Shown one piece after another: positions 7,978 to 16,170 of a stretch of DNA of 64,000 bases (its first letter is position 1; the number at the start of each line of letters is the position of its first letter). Location of the stretch: the NCBI GenBank assembly GCA_036263455.1, contig DATAGZ010000002.1:44256-108255 (forward strand), read 5' to 3'. Source of the DNA: DATAGZ01 sp036263455. GTDB taxonomy: Bacteria; Pseudomonadota; Alphaproteobacteria; Dongiales; Dongiaceae. The notes under the pieces were generated by a model. That model saw nothing but the letters and a program-made list of their open reading frames with translations, was not told the DNA's origin and searched no databases. A program made the translations under genes and the position numbers.

Positions 7978-9114
7978 ATGCCGGCAGATATCCGCCTCGT
8001 CGAGGACGCGATGGGGCGCGCCGATTTCATCGCCCTTCCCAAGTCCCTCTATCGCGGCCATGCCGGTTATGTGGCGCACCTGGACATGGAGCGCAAAGAT
8101 ACCCTGGACCGGCGGCGCAACCCCTATTTCGATCATGCCCAAGCCGCGTTGTTCGTAGCTTACGCCCATGGCCGTCCCGTCGGACGCGTCTCCGCTCAGC
8201 TCTGCAGGCTGTTTCAGGAGAAGCACGGCGAGCAGATCGGCCATTTCGGTTTCTTGGATGCCGAAGACGATCCCGCGCTGGTGCGGGATCTGCTCGATCG
8301 AGCCGCGCAATGGCTGCGCGAGCGTGGCGCGCGCGTCATGCTCGGGCCCTTCCATTTTTCCATCAACGAGGAGATCGGCCTGATGGTGGAGGGTTTCATG
8401 TCCCGCCCCATGATCATGATGCCATATCATCCGCCCTATCTTGGCGCGCATGTCGCGGCGGCCGGTTTCGAAAAAGCCAAGGACGTGCTGGCCTACGACC
8501 TGCCCACCGCCGCCTATCGTCCGATGGGCGGAGGCCGCCTGCTCGCGCGCATGGGCGCCGAGTCGCGCCTGCGGGTCCGTTCCCTCCAGGCGCACCGCAT
8601 GGAGGAGGAGGTACGGGCCTTCTTCGATATCTATAATGACGCATGGTCGCAGAACTGGGGCATGATCCCCTTCACCGATGCAGAAGCGCGCGCGGCCACG
8701 AAGGCGCTCAAGCCTCTCATCGTCCCAGATCTGGTACGGGTCGCGGAACTGGATGGGGTGCCCGTGGCCATGCTGCTCTGCCTGCCCAATCTCAACGAGG
8801 CGATTAGCGATCTCGGAGGCCGCCTGCTGCCCTTCGGCTGGGCGAAATTGCTGTGGCGCCTCAAGGCCAACCGGCTGCAATCGGCGCGCATCGCCCTCAT
8901 GGGAATCCGAAAGAAGTACCAAGGCACGCCCGCTTCATCCGCCATGCTGGCCCTCATGTTCGATTCGCTCGTTGCCCCGGCGCGCGCGCGCGGGTTCCGT
9001 CATATCGAGCTCTCCTGGATCCTCGAGGACAATCAGCCCATGCGGCGGGTGATCGAGGCAATCGGCGGCAAACCTTATAAGACCTTCCGCCTCTATGAAC
9101 GGCCGCTCGCGTGA
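7978..9114 (+). CDS. GNAT-fold acyltransferase of the bacterial ceramide synthase (bCerS/YghO-like) family
   Basis: A 378-residue protein with two GNAT-like halves. Recognisable blocks are VGRVSA (68-73), GPFHFSINEEIG (123-134), LMVEGF (135-140) and the PYHPPYLGAH...GF region (149-164). Family members were long annotated as dATP pyrophosphohydrolase or hypothetical N-acetyltransferase; one, bCerS of Caulobacter crescentus, is the N-acyltransferase that makes (dihydro)ceramide. E. coli YghO is another relative. No membrane segment is seen. Placement beside a lipid hydroxylase, a CDP-alcohol phosphotransferase and LptFG-like permeases supports a sphingolipid-type role. Serine palmitoyltransferase, a CerR-like reductase and the dedicated acyl carrier protein are not in the window. 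The family assignment is fairly sure, the reaction only likely. Confidence 0.72.
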   Translation: MPADIRLVEDAMGRADFIALPKSLYRGHAGYVAHLDMERKDTLDRRRNPYFDHAQAALFVAYAHGRPVGRVSAQLCRLFQEKHGEQIGHFGFLDAEDDPALVRDLLDRAAQWLRERGARVMLGPFHFSINEEIGLMVEGFMSRPMIMMPYHPPYLGAHVAAAGFEKAKDVLAYDLPTAAYRPMGGGRLLARMGAESRLRVRSLQAHRMEEEVRAFFDIYNDAWSQNWGMIPFTDAEARAATKALKPLIVPDLVRVAELDGVPVAMLLCLPNLNEAISDLGGRLLPFGWAKLLWRLKANRLQSARIALMGIRKKYQGTPASSAMLALMFDSLVAPARARGFRHIELSWILEDNQPMRRVIEAIGGKPYKTFRLYERPLA

Positions 9115-9869
9115 GCTGGAACGCCTTGGTCATGGCCGGCGAGCGGCGGGAGCGCGCCGAGCCCCTCGCCCAGGCGCATGGTCTCCCCCACAAGGCCATG
9201 CTGCCGCTCGCGGGCAAGCCGATGATCCGGCATGTCGTCGATGGTCTTGCCGCGGCCCAGGGACGGGAGAAACTCTACGTGCTGACGAGCGCGCCGGAGA
9301 TCGCCGCCTTGTGTCCTGGCGCGGAAATCCTCGCGCCCGCCGCCTCGCCCGCCACCAGTCTCGCCAGCGCCCTCGATACGATCGGCCTGACGCGGCCTCT
9401 TTTGATCACCACCGCGGACCATCCGCTGCTCACACCTGCCATACTCGACCATTTTCTCGCCCATGTGCCCGCCACCTGCGATCTTGCCGTGGCGCTTGCC
9501 CCGGCGGCCCTTGTCGGAACCGCTTATCCTGGCGCGATCCGGACCTATTATCGGCTGGCGGGCGAGGGATATAGCGGGTGCAATCTCTTTCTGGCCCGCA
9601 CGGCAAAAGCCGCCCGCGTCGCGCTTTTCTGGCAAAAACTGGAGCCCTTGCGCAAAAAACCGCTGCGCCTGGCCTGGCGGATCGGGTTTTGGCCGCTCCT
9701 GCTCTATGCGAGCGGCAGATTGACCCTGGGGCGGGCCTTCGCCCATGTCTCGCGGCTGACAGGTGCCCATATCGCCCCGGTCGTGTTGCCCTTCGCCGAG
9801 GCCGCTATCGATGTCGATAAAACCGAGGACCTATACCTGGTGCGCCAAATCCTTGAAGCGCGCCACTAG
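9111..9869 (+). CDS. NTP-transferase domain protein (MobA/cytidylyltransferase-like)
   Basis: A 252-residue protein with an N-terminal nucleotidyltransferase domain. LVMAGERRER near residues 6-15 replaces the usual GGxGxRm loop, HKAMLPLAGKPM (about 27-38) supplies the conserved lysine, and TTADHPLL supplies the metal-binding aspartate. The start GTG 9111 overlaps the preceding stop (GTGA), so it ends the overlapping operon. Basic and hydrophobic residues near 180-205 could contact the membrane. It probably activates a phospho-alcohol with CTP or another NTP for the phosphotransferase at 6033; the substrate is unknown. Its last 39 bases overlap the convergent nucleotidyltransferase gene. Confidence 0.78.
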   Translation: MSWNALVMAGERRERAEPLAQAHGLPHKAMLPLAGKPMIRHVVDGLAAAQGREKLYVLTSAPEIAALCPGAEILAPAASPATSLASALDTIGLTRPLLITTADHPLLTPAILDHFLAHVPATCDLAVALAPAALVGTAYPGAIRTYYRLAGEGYSGCNLFLARTAKAARVALFWQKLEPLRKKPLRLAWRIGFWPLLLYASGRLTLGRAFAHVSRLTGAHIAPVVLPFAEAAIDVDKTEDLYLVRQILEARH

Positions 9870-10577
9870 CGCCTGGGCGCGCGTATAATCTTCGGGAAAG
9901 TCGATCTCGCCCCAGGCGAGACCCTTGATCGAGCAGGTTTCGACCGGGTGGGTTTCGGCGATCTTGCCGATCGCCCGCAAGTACCACCATTTCACCCCTT
10001 CGGGCGTATGCATGATATCGTCGAGCATGCGCGCAAACAGCGCTGGTCCCTGGCCGCGGAATAGGACCATGCCGATGGATTCGCCGTTGACCTGGTGGAG
10101 GGAAAGGCTCTTGCCAATCTCGCGCAGCCGCGTCCCTTCGATCCGCACTTTCATGTCGTCGTCGTCGTATTTGTCCTTGTGGTCGATCGTGACCGTGATC
10201 GCGGCCAGCGGGCTGGCGAGCAGCTTGGAAAGAATGGCGGGCTCGAACAACGTATCGCCGTTAATGACGACGAAATCGCCATTCATTTCGCCCCGCGCCA
10301 GCCAGCATGACGCCAGATTGTCAGCGATTTTGTAGAAAGGGTTGTACAGCGCACGGATCGAAAGATCCCGTCCCGCTGCGCGCGCCAGCACCGCCTCGAC
10401 GTCGCGCGCATGGTAACCGACCACCACGCAGATATCCTTGACACCGCATTGCCGTAATGCGGAGATTTGCCATTCGATCGCGCTTTGGCGTCCTAGCGGA
10501 AGCAAACACTTGGGTCGGCCTTCCGTCAGAGGAAGAAGCCTGGATCCCTGGCCGGCACTGAGAATAAGGGCTTTCAC
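9831..10577 (-). CDS. LicC-like sugar/choline-phosphate nucleotidyltransferase
   Basis: A 248-residue nucleotidyltransferase with an intact active site: LSAGQGSRL (residues 6-14), the lysine of RPKCLLPL (21-28), and NGD (106-108). The ADNLASCWLA stretch (85-94) and C-terminal GEIDFPEDY resemble LicC-type CTP:phosphocholine and related alcohol-phosphate cytidylyltransferases. It would make a CDP- or NDP-activated head group. It lies convergent to the operon and overlaps its last gene by 39 bases, so it has its own promoter in the 80-base divergent gap before 10658. With the gene at 9111 it gives two candidate activating enzymes for one phosphotransferase. Head group not identified. Confidence 0.85.
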   Translation of the reverse strand: MKALILSAGQGSRLLPLTEGRPKCLLPLGRQSAIEWQISALRQCGVKDICVVVGYHARDVEAVLARAAGRDLSIRALYNPFYKIADNLASCWLARGEMNGDFVVINGDTLFEPAILSKLLASPLAAITVTIDHKDKYDDDDMKVRIEGTRLREIGKSLSLHQVNGESIGMVLFRGQGPALFARMLDDIMHTPEGVKWWYLRAIGKIAETHPVETCSIKGLAWGEIDFPEDYTRAQALVARFKDLAHQV

Positions 10578-10657
10578 ACCGACCTCATGGCCGCGAAACG
10601 CGGCTTTGTCAACCTTGCCATCCCCTGGGCACCTGCTTATAACGAGGAGAGTCTTCG

Positions 10658-11338
10658 ATGCTGATCGTCTGTCCCTCCTGCACGACTTCTTTCGCTGTCC
10701 CGGATCACCTGATCGGCCCCATGGGCCGCACCGTGCAATGCACGCGCTGCGCGCATCGCTGGAAGGCGATGCGCGTAGCGCAGGAGCCGCCGGCCGAACC
10801 GACGCAGCCTATGGTGGAGACGCCTTATCCGTCGATTCCGGATATCGAACGGCGCGTTCGGCCCATCGGGCCCGGCGAATTGCGCGAATACCGCTTTCCC
10901 TGGATACGGTTGCTTATACTGGTCCTTTTATTTGCCATCGCGGGGGCCGGCTATTATTACTGGGCGCAGATCGATCCTCTCGTGGAGGATCTGTGGAACC
11001 GCTCGGGCATCGCGGGCTATCTCCACCTTGGCAGTGCCGAGAAACAGCCATCGGCGCAGCGGCTGCAGATCGCCAATGTTCACTTCAATCGCCTGGATCA
11101 CGCGCATGGCGATATTTTGATCGAGGCGCAACTCTTCAACCCCACCGAGACCGCGCTGCCGCCGCCGCCTATGATAGCGGTCGCCCTGGACAAGCACGGG
11201 AAGGAATTGCCGCCCTACCGAAGTATTCTTCTGGAGAAAACCACGGTCGCACCAGGAGAGACGCTGACGTTCCAGACCATGTTGCACCATACGCCCGACG
11301 CCGTTGAGACCCTGCGCCTGGGCTTTGCCGCCAATTGA
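10658..11338 (+). CDS. MJ0042-type zinc-ribbon membrane protein (DUF3426-like)
   Basis: A 226-residue protein. A zinc ribbon at the N-terminus has cysteines C5, C8, C28 and C31 around CPSC and CTRC. A proline-rich linker follows, then one transmembrane segment at about residues 83-102, and a C-terminal domain of about 120 residues that should lie in the periplasm and resembles DUF3426. Such proteins are common in proteobacteria; their function is not established. The ATG start has a GAGGAG ribosome binding site about 9 bases upstream. The gene lies directly upstream of the tmRNA gene and is divergent from the nucleotidyltransferase gene. Confidence 0.83.
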   Translation: MLIVCPSCTTSFAVPDHLIGPMGRTVQCTRCAHRWKAMRVAQEPPAEPTQPMVETPYPSIPDIERRVRPIGPGELREYRFPWIRLLILVLLFAIAGAGYYYWAQIDPLVEDLWNRSGIAGYLHLGSAEKQPSAQRLQIANVHFNRLDHAHGDILIEAQLFNPTETALPPPPMIAVALDKHGKELPPYRSILLEKTTVAPGETLTFQTMLHHTPDAVETLRLGFAAN

Positions 11339-11377
11339 CCTCTTTATACCGATGCGATCCTCGCTTATATTAAGAGC

Positions 11378-11647
11378 GCCGGCTCGCCGGCTATGGCAAT
11401 AAACGCCTTGTGACATAAGCGGAGCGGACCCGGGGGCGGTACCCGGCGCCTCCACCATCTCCCATCGGTGGAAGACGGGGGCGAAATAGGATCGACGCAC
11501 GTGGTAAAGGCAAGGTTTTTGCCCGGCATGGTACCACCGTTATCGGGCTATTTTACAAGTGCCAACGATAACAACCGTATGGCTATCGCTGCCTAAGTAA
11601 TTAGGTAAGCGCGGCTTGGGGGGCGCCGGGCAACAGAAGTCCCCCCG
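11378..11647 (+). ncRNA. ssrA: Transfer-messenger RNA, circularly permuted two-piece form
   Basis: The 328-base stretch without a protein gene between 11339 and 11666 holds a permuted tmRNA. The acceptor piece comes first and ends with an encoded CCA at 11455-11457, preceded by CGCCTCC and a T-arm-like CCGGG/CCCGG hairpin. A 19-base linker follows. The coding piece starts at 11477 with GGGGGCG, which pairs with CGCCTCC to form a 7-bp acceptor stem (one G-U), then GAAATAGGATCGACG. The tag reading frame is at 11561-11596. A GGGGGG...CCCCCC stem closes the 3' side near 11618-11646. The outer ends are approximate; a TATATT near 11366 may be the -10 box. tmRNA with SmpB rescues stalled ribosomes. 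This permutation is known from alphaproteobacteria. Confidence 0.93.
11561..11596 (+). other. tmRNA proteolysis-tag reading frame
   Basis: The frame within the coding piece reads Ala-Asn-Asp-Asn-Asn-Arg-Met-Ala-Ile-Ala-Ala and ends at TAA (11594-11596). The start AND(N) and the Ala-Ala end match known alphaproteobacterial ssrA tags. The tag marks stalled nascent proteins for ClpXP, helped by SspB, whose gene follows. GCC at 11561 is taken as the resume codon, by analogy with characterised tmRNAs. Confidence 0.88.
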
Positions 11648-11666
11648 TTGCGTGGGAGGACTCGCG

Positions 11667-12152
11667 ATGAAGAGCCGGTTTCAATATGACGCGATGATGG
11701 AAGAAGCATTGCGCTCGGTCGTAAAAAAAGCGCTCGAGGAAGTGCGCCGCTATGGATTGAGCGGCGACCATCACTTCTTCATTTCCTTCTATACCAACCG
11801 TCCGGGCGTCTTCATCCCCCGCTATCTGACGGCGCAATATCCCACCGAAATGACCATCGTCCTCCAGCATCAGTTCTGGGAGCTGAAGGTCGAAGATCAT
11901 GCGTTCTCCGTGTCGCTATCCTTCGGAGGCAAGCCGGAACGGCTCACGATTCCCTATGCCGCTATCACGAGCTTCGCCGATCCATCCGTAAAGTTCGCCC
12001 TGCAATTCGTGCCCGAAGAAGAGGCGGCCGTGGAGGAACAGCCGCCCGCCGCTCCGCAAAAATCGGCAGCAGCGCCAGAGCCTGCGCGCGAGACCCCGCG
12101 CGGCGAAGGGGCCGAGGTCGTTACCCTCGATCAATTCCGCCAAAAGAAATAA
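11667..12152 (+). CDS. sspB: SspB, ClpXP adaptor protein (alphaproteobacterial type)
   Basis: A 161-residue protein. The folded domain (residues 1-115) matches SspB-alpha, with FFISFYTNRPGV, RYLTAQYPTEMTIVLQHQ and the sheet region LTIPYAAITSFADPS. An alanine/proline-rich acidic linker follows, and the end VVTLDQFRQKK corresponds to the conserved tail that docks on the ClpX zinc-binding domain. SspB tethers ssrA-tagged proteins to ClpXP. ATG 11667 has a GGGAGGA ribosome binding site 6 bases upstream; the open frame extends further up only through the tmRNA stem. The gene starts about 20 bases after the tmRNA, linking tag and adaptor in one locus. Confidence 0.93.
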   Translation: MKSRFQYDAMMEEALRSVVKKALEEVRRYGLSGDHHFFISFYTNRPGVFIPRYLTAQYPTEMTIVLQHQFWELKVEDHAFSVSLSFGGKPERLTIPYAAITSFADPSVKFALQFVPEEEAAVEEQPPAAPQKSAAAPEPARETPRGEGAEVVTLDQFRQKK

Positions 12153-12176
12153 TCGACACATCCTCCTTTTAAAGAT

Positions 12177-12193
12177 GCCGGCTCAAGGCCGGC
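12177..12193. terminator. Stem-loop between convergent genes
   Basis: GCCGGC-TCAAG-GCCGGC forms a 6-bp stem with a 5-base loop in the 49-base gap between the ends of sspB (plus) and the acyl-CoA synthetase gene (minus). A T-rich run (CCTCCTTTT at 12162-12170) lies on its left, which reads as A-rich for plus transcripts and U-poor for minus, so it is not a textbook intrinsic terminator. A shared terminator is the simplest reading. Confidence 0.45.
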
Positions 12194-12201
12194 GCGGACG
12201 A

Positions 12202-13926
12202 TCAGAACAGCGCGTCGATCTCGTTCTTATAGCGGGCGATGATTTTGTGCCGCCGTGTCTTGAGTGTCGGCGTCAGAAGCCCGTTGGCGATGGTGAAGGG
12301 TTCACCGAGCAGATGATACCGCCGTATCTGCTCGTTCTGGCCGAGCTTGCGGTTAACGCGCGTGACCGCCTGGTCGATGACCCCGCGATAGACCGCCAGC
12401 GCACCTTCGGAAGAGAAGGGATCCGACCCATGCTTATCTCGCCAGGCCTGGCGATTTTCCTCGCTTGGCACCAGCAGCGCGCCGCAATGGGCCTTGCCGT
12501 CGCCGAACACTACCGCCTGGGCGATTTCTTCCTCCGCACAGAGCGCCAGTTCGAGCTTCAATGGGGATATCGTGTCGCCGCCGCTGAGCACGATGATATC
12601 TTTCTTGCGGTCGGTGATACACAAAAACCCATCCTGGTCGAGCGTCCCGATATCCCCAGTATGGAGCCATCCTTCCGCCAGAGCCTGCGCGGTCGCTGCC
12701 TCATCCCGCCAATAGCCGGTCATGAGATTGGCGCCGCGCGCGAGAATTTCTCCATCTTCGGCGATGCGCACGCTGACGCCGGGAAGGGGCTGGCCCACCG
12801 TGGCGATACGATTGTCATCGGGGCGGTTGACGCTGATAACCGGACAGGATTCGGTCTGGCCGTATCCCTGCAGGATGTGCACGCCCAGCGCCAGAAAATA
12901 TCGGCCGAGGGCAGGATCCAACGCAGCGCCTCCCGAGATGAAGGCCTTGAGCGCGCCACCGAACAGCCGGCGGATTTGGCGGCGCACGGTGATGTCCAGA
13001 ACCGCATCCACCGGGTAGAAAGAGAGCGGCAGGCGCCGGTCGTACTTCCATTCCCCCAACCGCACGGTGGCGCGAAACAGTGCTCGGCGCCAGCGCGGCG
13101 CCTTGCGCAGTCGTGCCTCTATCCGATCGCGCAAGACCTCATAGAGGCGCGGTACGGCCGTCATGATGGTGGGCCTCGCCCGCTGAAAATCCTCGATCAT
13201 CCGCTCCGGCGACCCGGCAAAGTAAATTTCCGCACCCAGGAAAAGCGGCCAGAACAGGCCCGCGACATGTTCGTAGGCGTGGGAGAGCGGCAGAAAGCAC
13301 AGAAAGCGTTCCTTGCCGAGCCCGAGGCTCGCCAATATCTCGGTGGCGCCTGACAAGATCGCCATGACGGCGCGGTGCGGGACCATGACACCCTTCGGTC
13401 TGCCTCCGGTTCCCGATGTATAGATGATGGCCGCGAGCGAATCGGGGCCGCGGCCTGCACTCCTGCGGCGCAGCGTGTCCAAGGACGGAAGCGGCCCATC
13501 TTCAAGCGGCGAGAGCGCGCCACCGCCCCAACTCCAGCCGGGTAGGCCCTTCCGCTCGGCGAGCAGCGGCGCGAGCTTGACAGCTTGGACGGGTGAACAG
13601 AGCAGCGCCTTGGCGTTGCTGTGATCGAGGATATAGGCGTGATCGTCGGGACTGTTGGTGGCGTAGGCGGGAACCGAGACGCCCCCAGCCAAGAGAATGC
13701 CCAGATCCGCCGTCACCCAATCAGGGCCGTTCTCGCCCGCAAGCATGACATGGTCTCCGGGCGCCATGCCGGCATCGATCAACCGTCCAGCGATCGCCGC
13801 GGCGCGTGCGAGGACCTCCTGGTAGGAGAGGGCCGCCGTCGCGCCTCGTGGATAAAGGCACGGCCGGGTGGCATGCCGTTCCGCTACATCCATAAATAGC
13901 TCGGCAAGATTGGAGAAACCGCTCAT
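12202..13926 (-). CDS. AMP-dependent acyl-CoA synthetase (long-chain fatty acid-CoA ligase type)
   Basis: A 574-residue ANL-superfamily enzyme that adenylates a carboxylic acid and transfers it to CoA. The P-loop YTSGTGGRPKG lies at 169-179, followed by the YGQTE motif, the GWLHTGDIG hinge region and DRKKDIIVLSGGD. These fit long-chain acyl-CoA ligases related to FadD15/Faa. No membrane segment. The ATG start abuts the stop of the upstream histidine kinase (TAGATG), so the two are probably translated together. The chain length of its substrate cannot be read from the sequence. Confidence 0.87.
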   Translation of the reverse strand: MSGFSNLAELFMDVAERHATRPCLYPRGATAALSYQEVLARAAAIAGRLIDAGMAPGDHVMLAGENGPDWVTADLGILLAGGVSVPAYATNSPDDHAYILDHSNAKALLCSPVQAVKLAPLLAERKGLPGWSWGGGALSPLEDGPLPSLDTLRRRSAGRGPDSLAAIIYTSGTGGRPKGVMVPHRAVMAILSGATEILASLGLGKERFLCFLPLSHAYEHVAGLFWPLFLGAEIYFAGSPERMIEDFQRARPTIMTAVPRLYEVLRDRIEARLRKAPRWRRALFRATVRLGEWKYDRRLPLSFYPVDAVLDITVRRQIRRLFGGALKAFISGGAALDPALGRYFLALGVHILQGYGQTESCPVISVNRPDDNRIATVGQPLPGVSVRIAEDGEILARGANLMTGYWRDEAATAQALAEGWLHTGDIGTLDQDGFLCITDRKKDIIVLSGGDTISPLKLELALCAEEEIAQAVVFGDGKAHCGALLVPSEENRQAWRDKHGSDPFSSEGALAVYRGVIDQAVTRVNRKLGQNEQIRRYHLLGEPFTIANGLLTPTLKTRRHKIIARYKNEIDALF

Positions 13927-16101
13927 CTAGCTGGCGAGCTGGTTGCGCGCGCCGGTCCTGCTGGCGTGCGGATCGTCCAGAACGCATCCCTTGGGAAGAA
14001 CGATCGAGACCGTGGTTCCCGCGCCGATATCACTCTCGATCTCCAATCGACCGCCATGCAGCTCGATCAGGCGTTTGGAGATAGGCAAGCCGAGCCCGCT
14101 GCCTTCGTATTTCTTGGCGATGGAGGGATCGGCCTGACGGAACGGCTCGGTGATCCATTTCAACGCCTCCTGGGAAATGCCGATGCCGGTATCGGTGACC
14201 GAGACGCGGAAGGCCCCGTCGGCTTCGATCATACTGCGCACGGTGATCTCGCCCTGCGCCGGCGTAAATTTCACCGCGTTGGAGAGCAAATTGATCAGGA
14301 CTTGCTTGAGTGCGCGCCGGTCGGCAACCAAGCAAACATCTTGACTTGCCACGATGTCGAGGTGCAGCCGCTGAGCGGCGGCGATCATGCGCTCGCGCAC
14401 GATATGCAAGCAGGAGGTGATCCACTCATCGACATTGACCGGTTCGGGGGAGAGAACAACCTTGCCCGCCTCGATGCGCGACATGTCGAGAATGTCGTTG
14501 ATGACATCGAGGAGATGCGCGCCCGCCTGGTGAATATCCTTGAGATAAGAGCGCTGCCGCTCGTTGATGGTGCCGAAAATCTCACGCTCCAGTACTTCGG
14601 TGAAGCCGATGATGGCATTTAGCGGCGTGCGCAGCTCGTGGCTCATATTGGCGAGGAAGGCGGATTTGGCATTGTTGGCCGACGTCGCCTGGTCTCGGGC
14701 GGTGATAAGCTCGAATTCCGCGCGTTTCTGAGCGGAAACGTCCAACTCGAATCCTCCGATCGCCATGACCGTGCCATCCCGTCGGCGTACGGGGAACTTG
14801 ACCACCAGAAGCCACGCAGGACGAACCGGATCGCCGATTGCCCGTTCGGAAAAAAGCGGCTGACCCGTGGCCATGACGCGCGCTTCTTCGGCCGCATGCC
14901 GCCCTGCCTCGGCCGATGAAAGGAAATCGCTGTCGCGCTTGCCTATGAGCGGTCCGGCGCTGCGCAATGTTTCCGAAGCGGAATTGGCGGCCAGGTAAAC
15001 GCCGTCCAGGGATTTCATGAAAATACCGAACGGGGCGTGTTCCATGATCGAGGCCAGGCGCGCATCCCCGATCGCCTTGGCTTCTGCATCCAGCTTTTCC
15101 TGGGTAATGTCGCGCAGCATTCCCTCAAAATAGAGGAGATTGCCCCGCGCATCGCGTACCGCCCTGCCTGATTCAAGAACCCAGAGCACTTCGCCCGTGC
15201 GATGCCGATAGACCTGGGCCTCGAACTCATTCACCGCTCCCTCAGTCAAAGCCATCTTGCGGAACAGATCGCGATGGTCTGGATTGACATAAATATTCGT
15301 CGGTTCCTCGGCAACCGCGGCCATGAAATCCTCGGTGCTGTCATATCCGTTCATTTTGGCGAGGGCCCGGTTGGCGCGCAGCAGCCGTCCATCCGGGCTG
15401 GTGCGATAGACGCCATAGGGGATGTTGTCGAGCATTTCGCGATACGCGCTTTCGGACTCGCGCAGTTGCGCGGTCAAGGCAGCGTTGATCGCGGCCTCGC
15501 GGCGATCGGCGATAATGACGACGGCGAAAGCGACAAGCGTGCTGAGCACGGTCGCGATCACATAGCCAATCGGGAGATACCATGGGATGAGCCGCGCCAC
15601 CGGATAGGTGATCAAGTGAATGCCGAGCAGCATGAAGGCCGTGCTCGCCAGCCCATAGCCGGACCAAGCCCGGCGTGGCCGGTGCCGAAAGAATCCCACC
15701 GCGGTAACGATCCAGATGCACCCGCCGCCCACCGCCAGGGGGCCGTCCACCCAGGCGAGGTTCTTCAGAACGAATTGGCCAAACAGCGCCCAGGCCAGAC
15801 CTATGGGAATGAGAAGCAGAAAAATCCTGTTGGGCACCCGACCGATCATCGAAAAACTGCCGTAGCAGGTGACGATGGTGAAGGCGTTGATCATCCATAT
15901 GCCCACGCCCTCGAGGTAACCGGGATACATTACCTCGAAGGGCAGCAACATCATTCGGACCACCGCACCCGAGAAAGCAATGGCCCACCAGCGGTAGGCC
16001 GGGTGGGCGTTAGGGCAGGAAGCGAGGTAAAGGATGGCCAGCGCCTGTGTCGCCGCTGTCGCGGCAACGAGGGCAAACTGCGCTAGAACATTCGATTCCA
16101 T
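13927..16101 (-). CDS. Membrane hybrid-free PAS-PAS sensor histidine kinase
   Basis: A 724-residue sensor kinase. About seven hydrophobic segments occupy residues 5-200. Two PAS domains follow (about 215-335 and 345-460), both linked by DIT/DVS-type PAC ends. The dimerisation domain carries ANMSHELRTPLNAI with phospho-acceptor His488. The ATPase domain has NLLSNAVKF, DTGIGIS and GSGLGLPISKRLIELHGG. There is no receiver domain, and no response regulator gene is nearby. It autophosphorylates in response to an unknown membrane or cytosolic signal. It shares a zero-gap junction with the acyl-CoA synthetase, hinting at a lipid or fatty-acid signal; that is inference. Confidence 0.9.
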   Translation of the reverse strand: MESNVLAQFALVAATAATQALAILYLASCPNAHPAYRWWAIAFSGAVVRMMLLPFEVMYPGYLEGVGIWMINAFTIVTCYGSFSMIGRVPNRIFLLLIPIGLAWALFGQFVLKNLAWVDGPLAVGGGCIWIVTAVGFFRHRPRRAWSGYGLASTAFMLLGIHLITYPVARLIPWYLPIGYVIATVLSTLVAFAVVIIADRREAAINAALTAQLRESESAYREMLDNIPYGVYRTSPDGRLLRANRALAKMNGYDSTEDFMAAVAEEPTNIYVNPDHRDLFRKMALTEGAVNEFEAQVYRHRTGEVLWVLESGRAVRDARGNLLYFEGMLRDITQEKLDAEAKAIGDARLASIMEHAPFGIFMKSLDGVYLAANSASETLRSAGPLIGKRDSDFLSSAEAGRHAAEEARVMATGQPLFSERAIGDPVRPAWLLVVKFPVRRRDGTVMAIGGFELDVSAQKRAEFELITARDQATSANNAKSAFLANMSHELRTPLNAIIGFTEVLEREIFGTINERQRSYLKDIHQAGAHLLDVINDILDMSRIEAGKVVLSPEPVNVDEWITSCLHIVRERMIAAAQRLHLDIVASQDVCLVADRRALKQVLINLLSNAVKFTPAQGEITVRSMIEADGAFRVSVTDTGIGISQEALKWITEPFRQADPSIAKKYEGSGLGLPISKRLIELHGGRLEIESDIGAGTTVSIVLPKGCVLDDPHASRTGARNQLAS

Positions 16102-16170
16102 TATGCCGTCCTGCCGACCATCTCGGCTGTCCTCCCATTACCCTCGCCTATGACGGACGAGGATCTTGCG

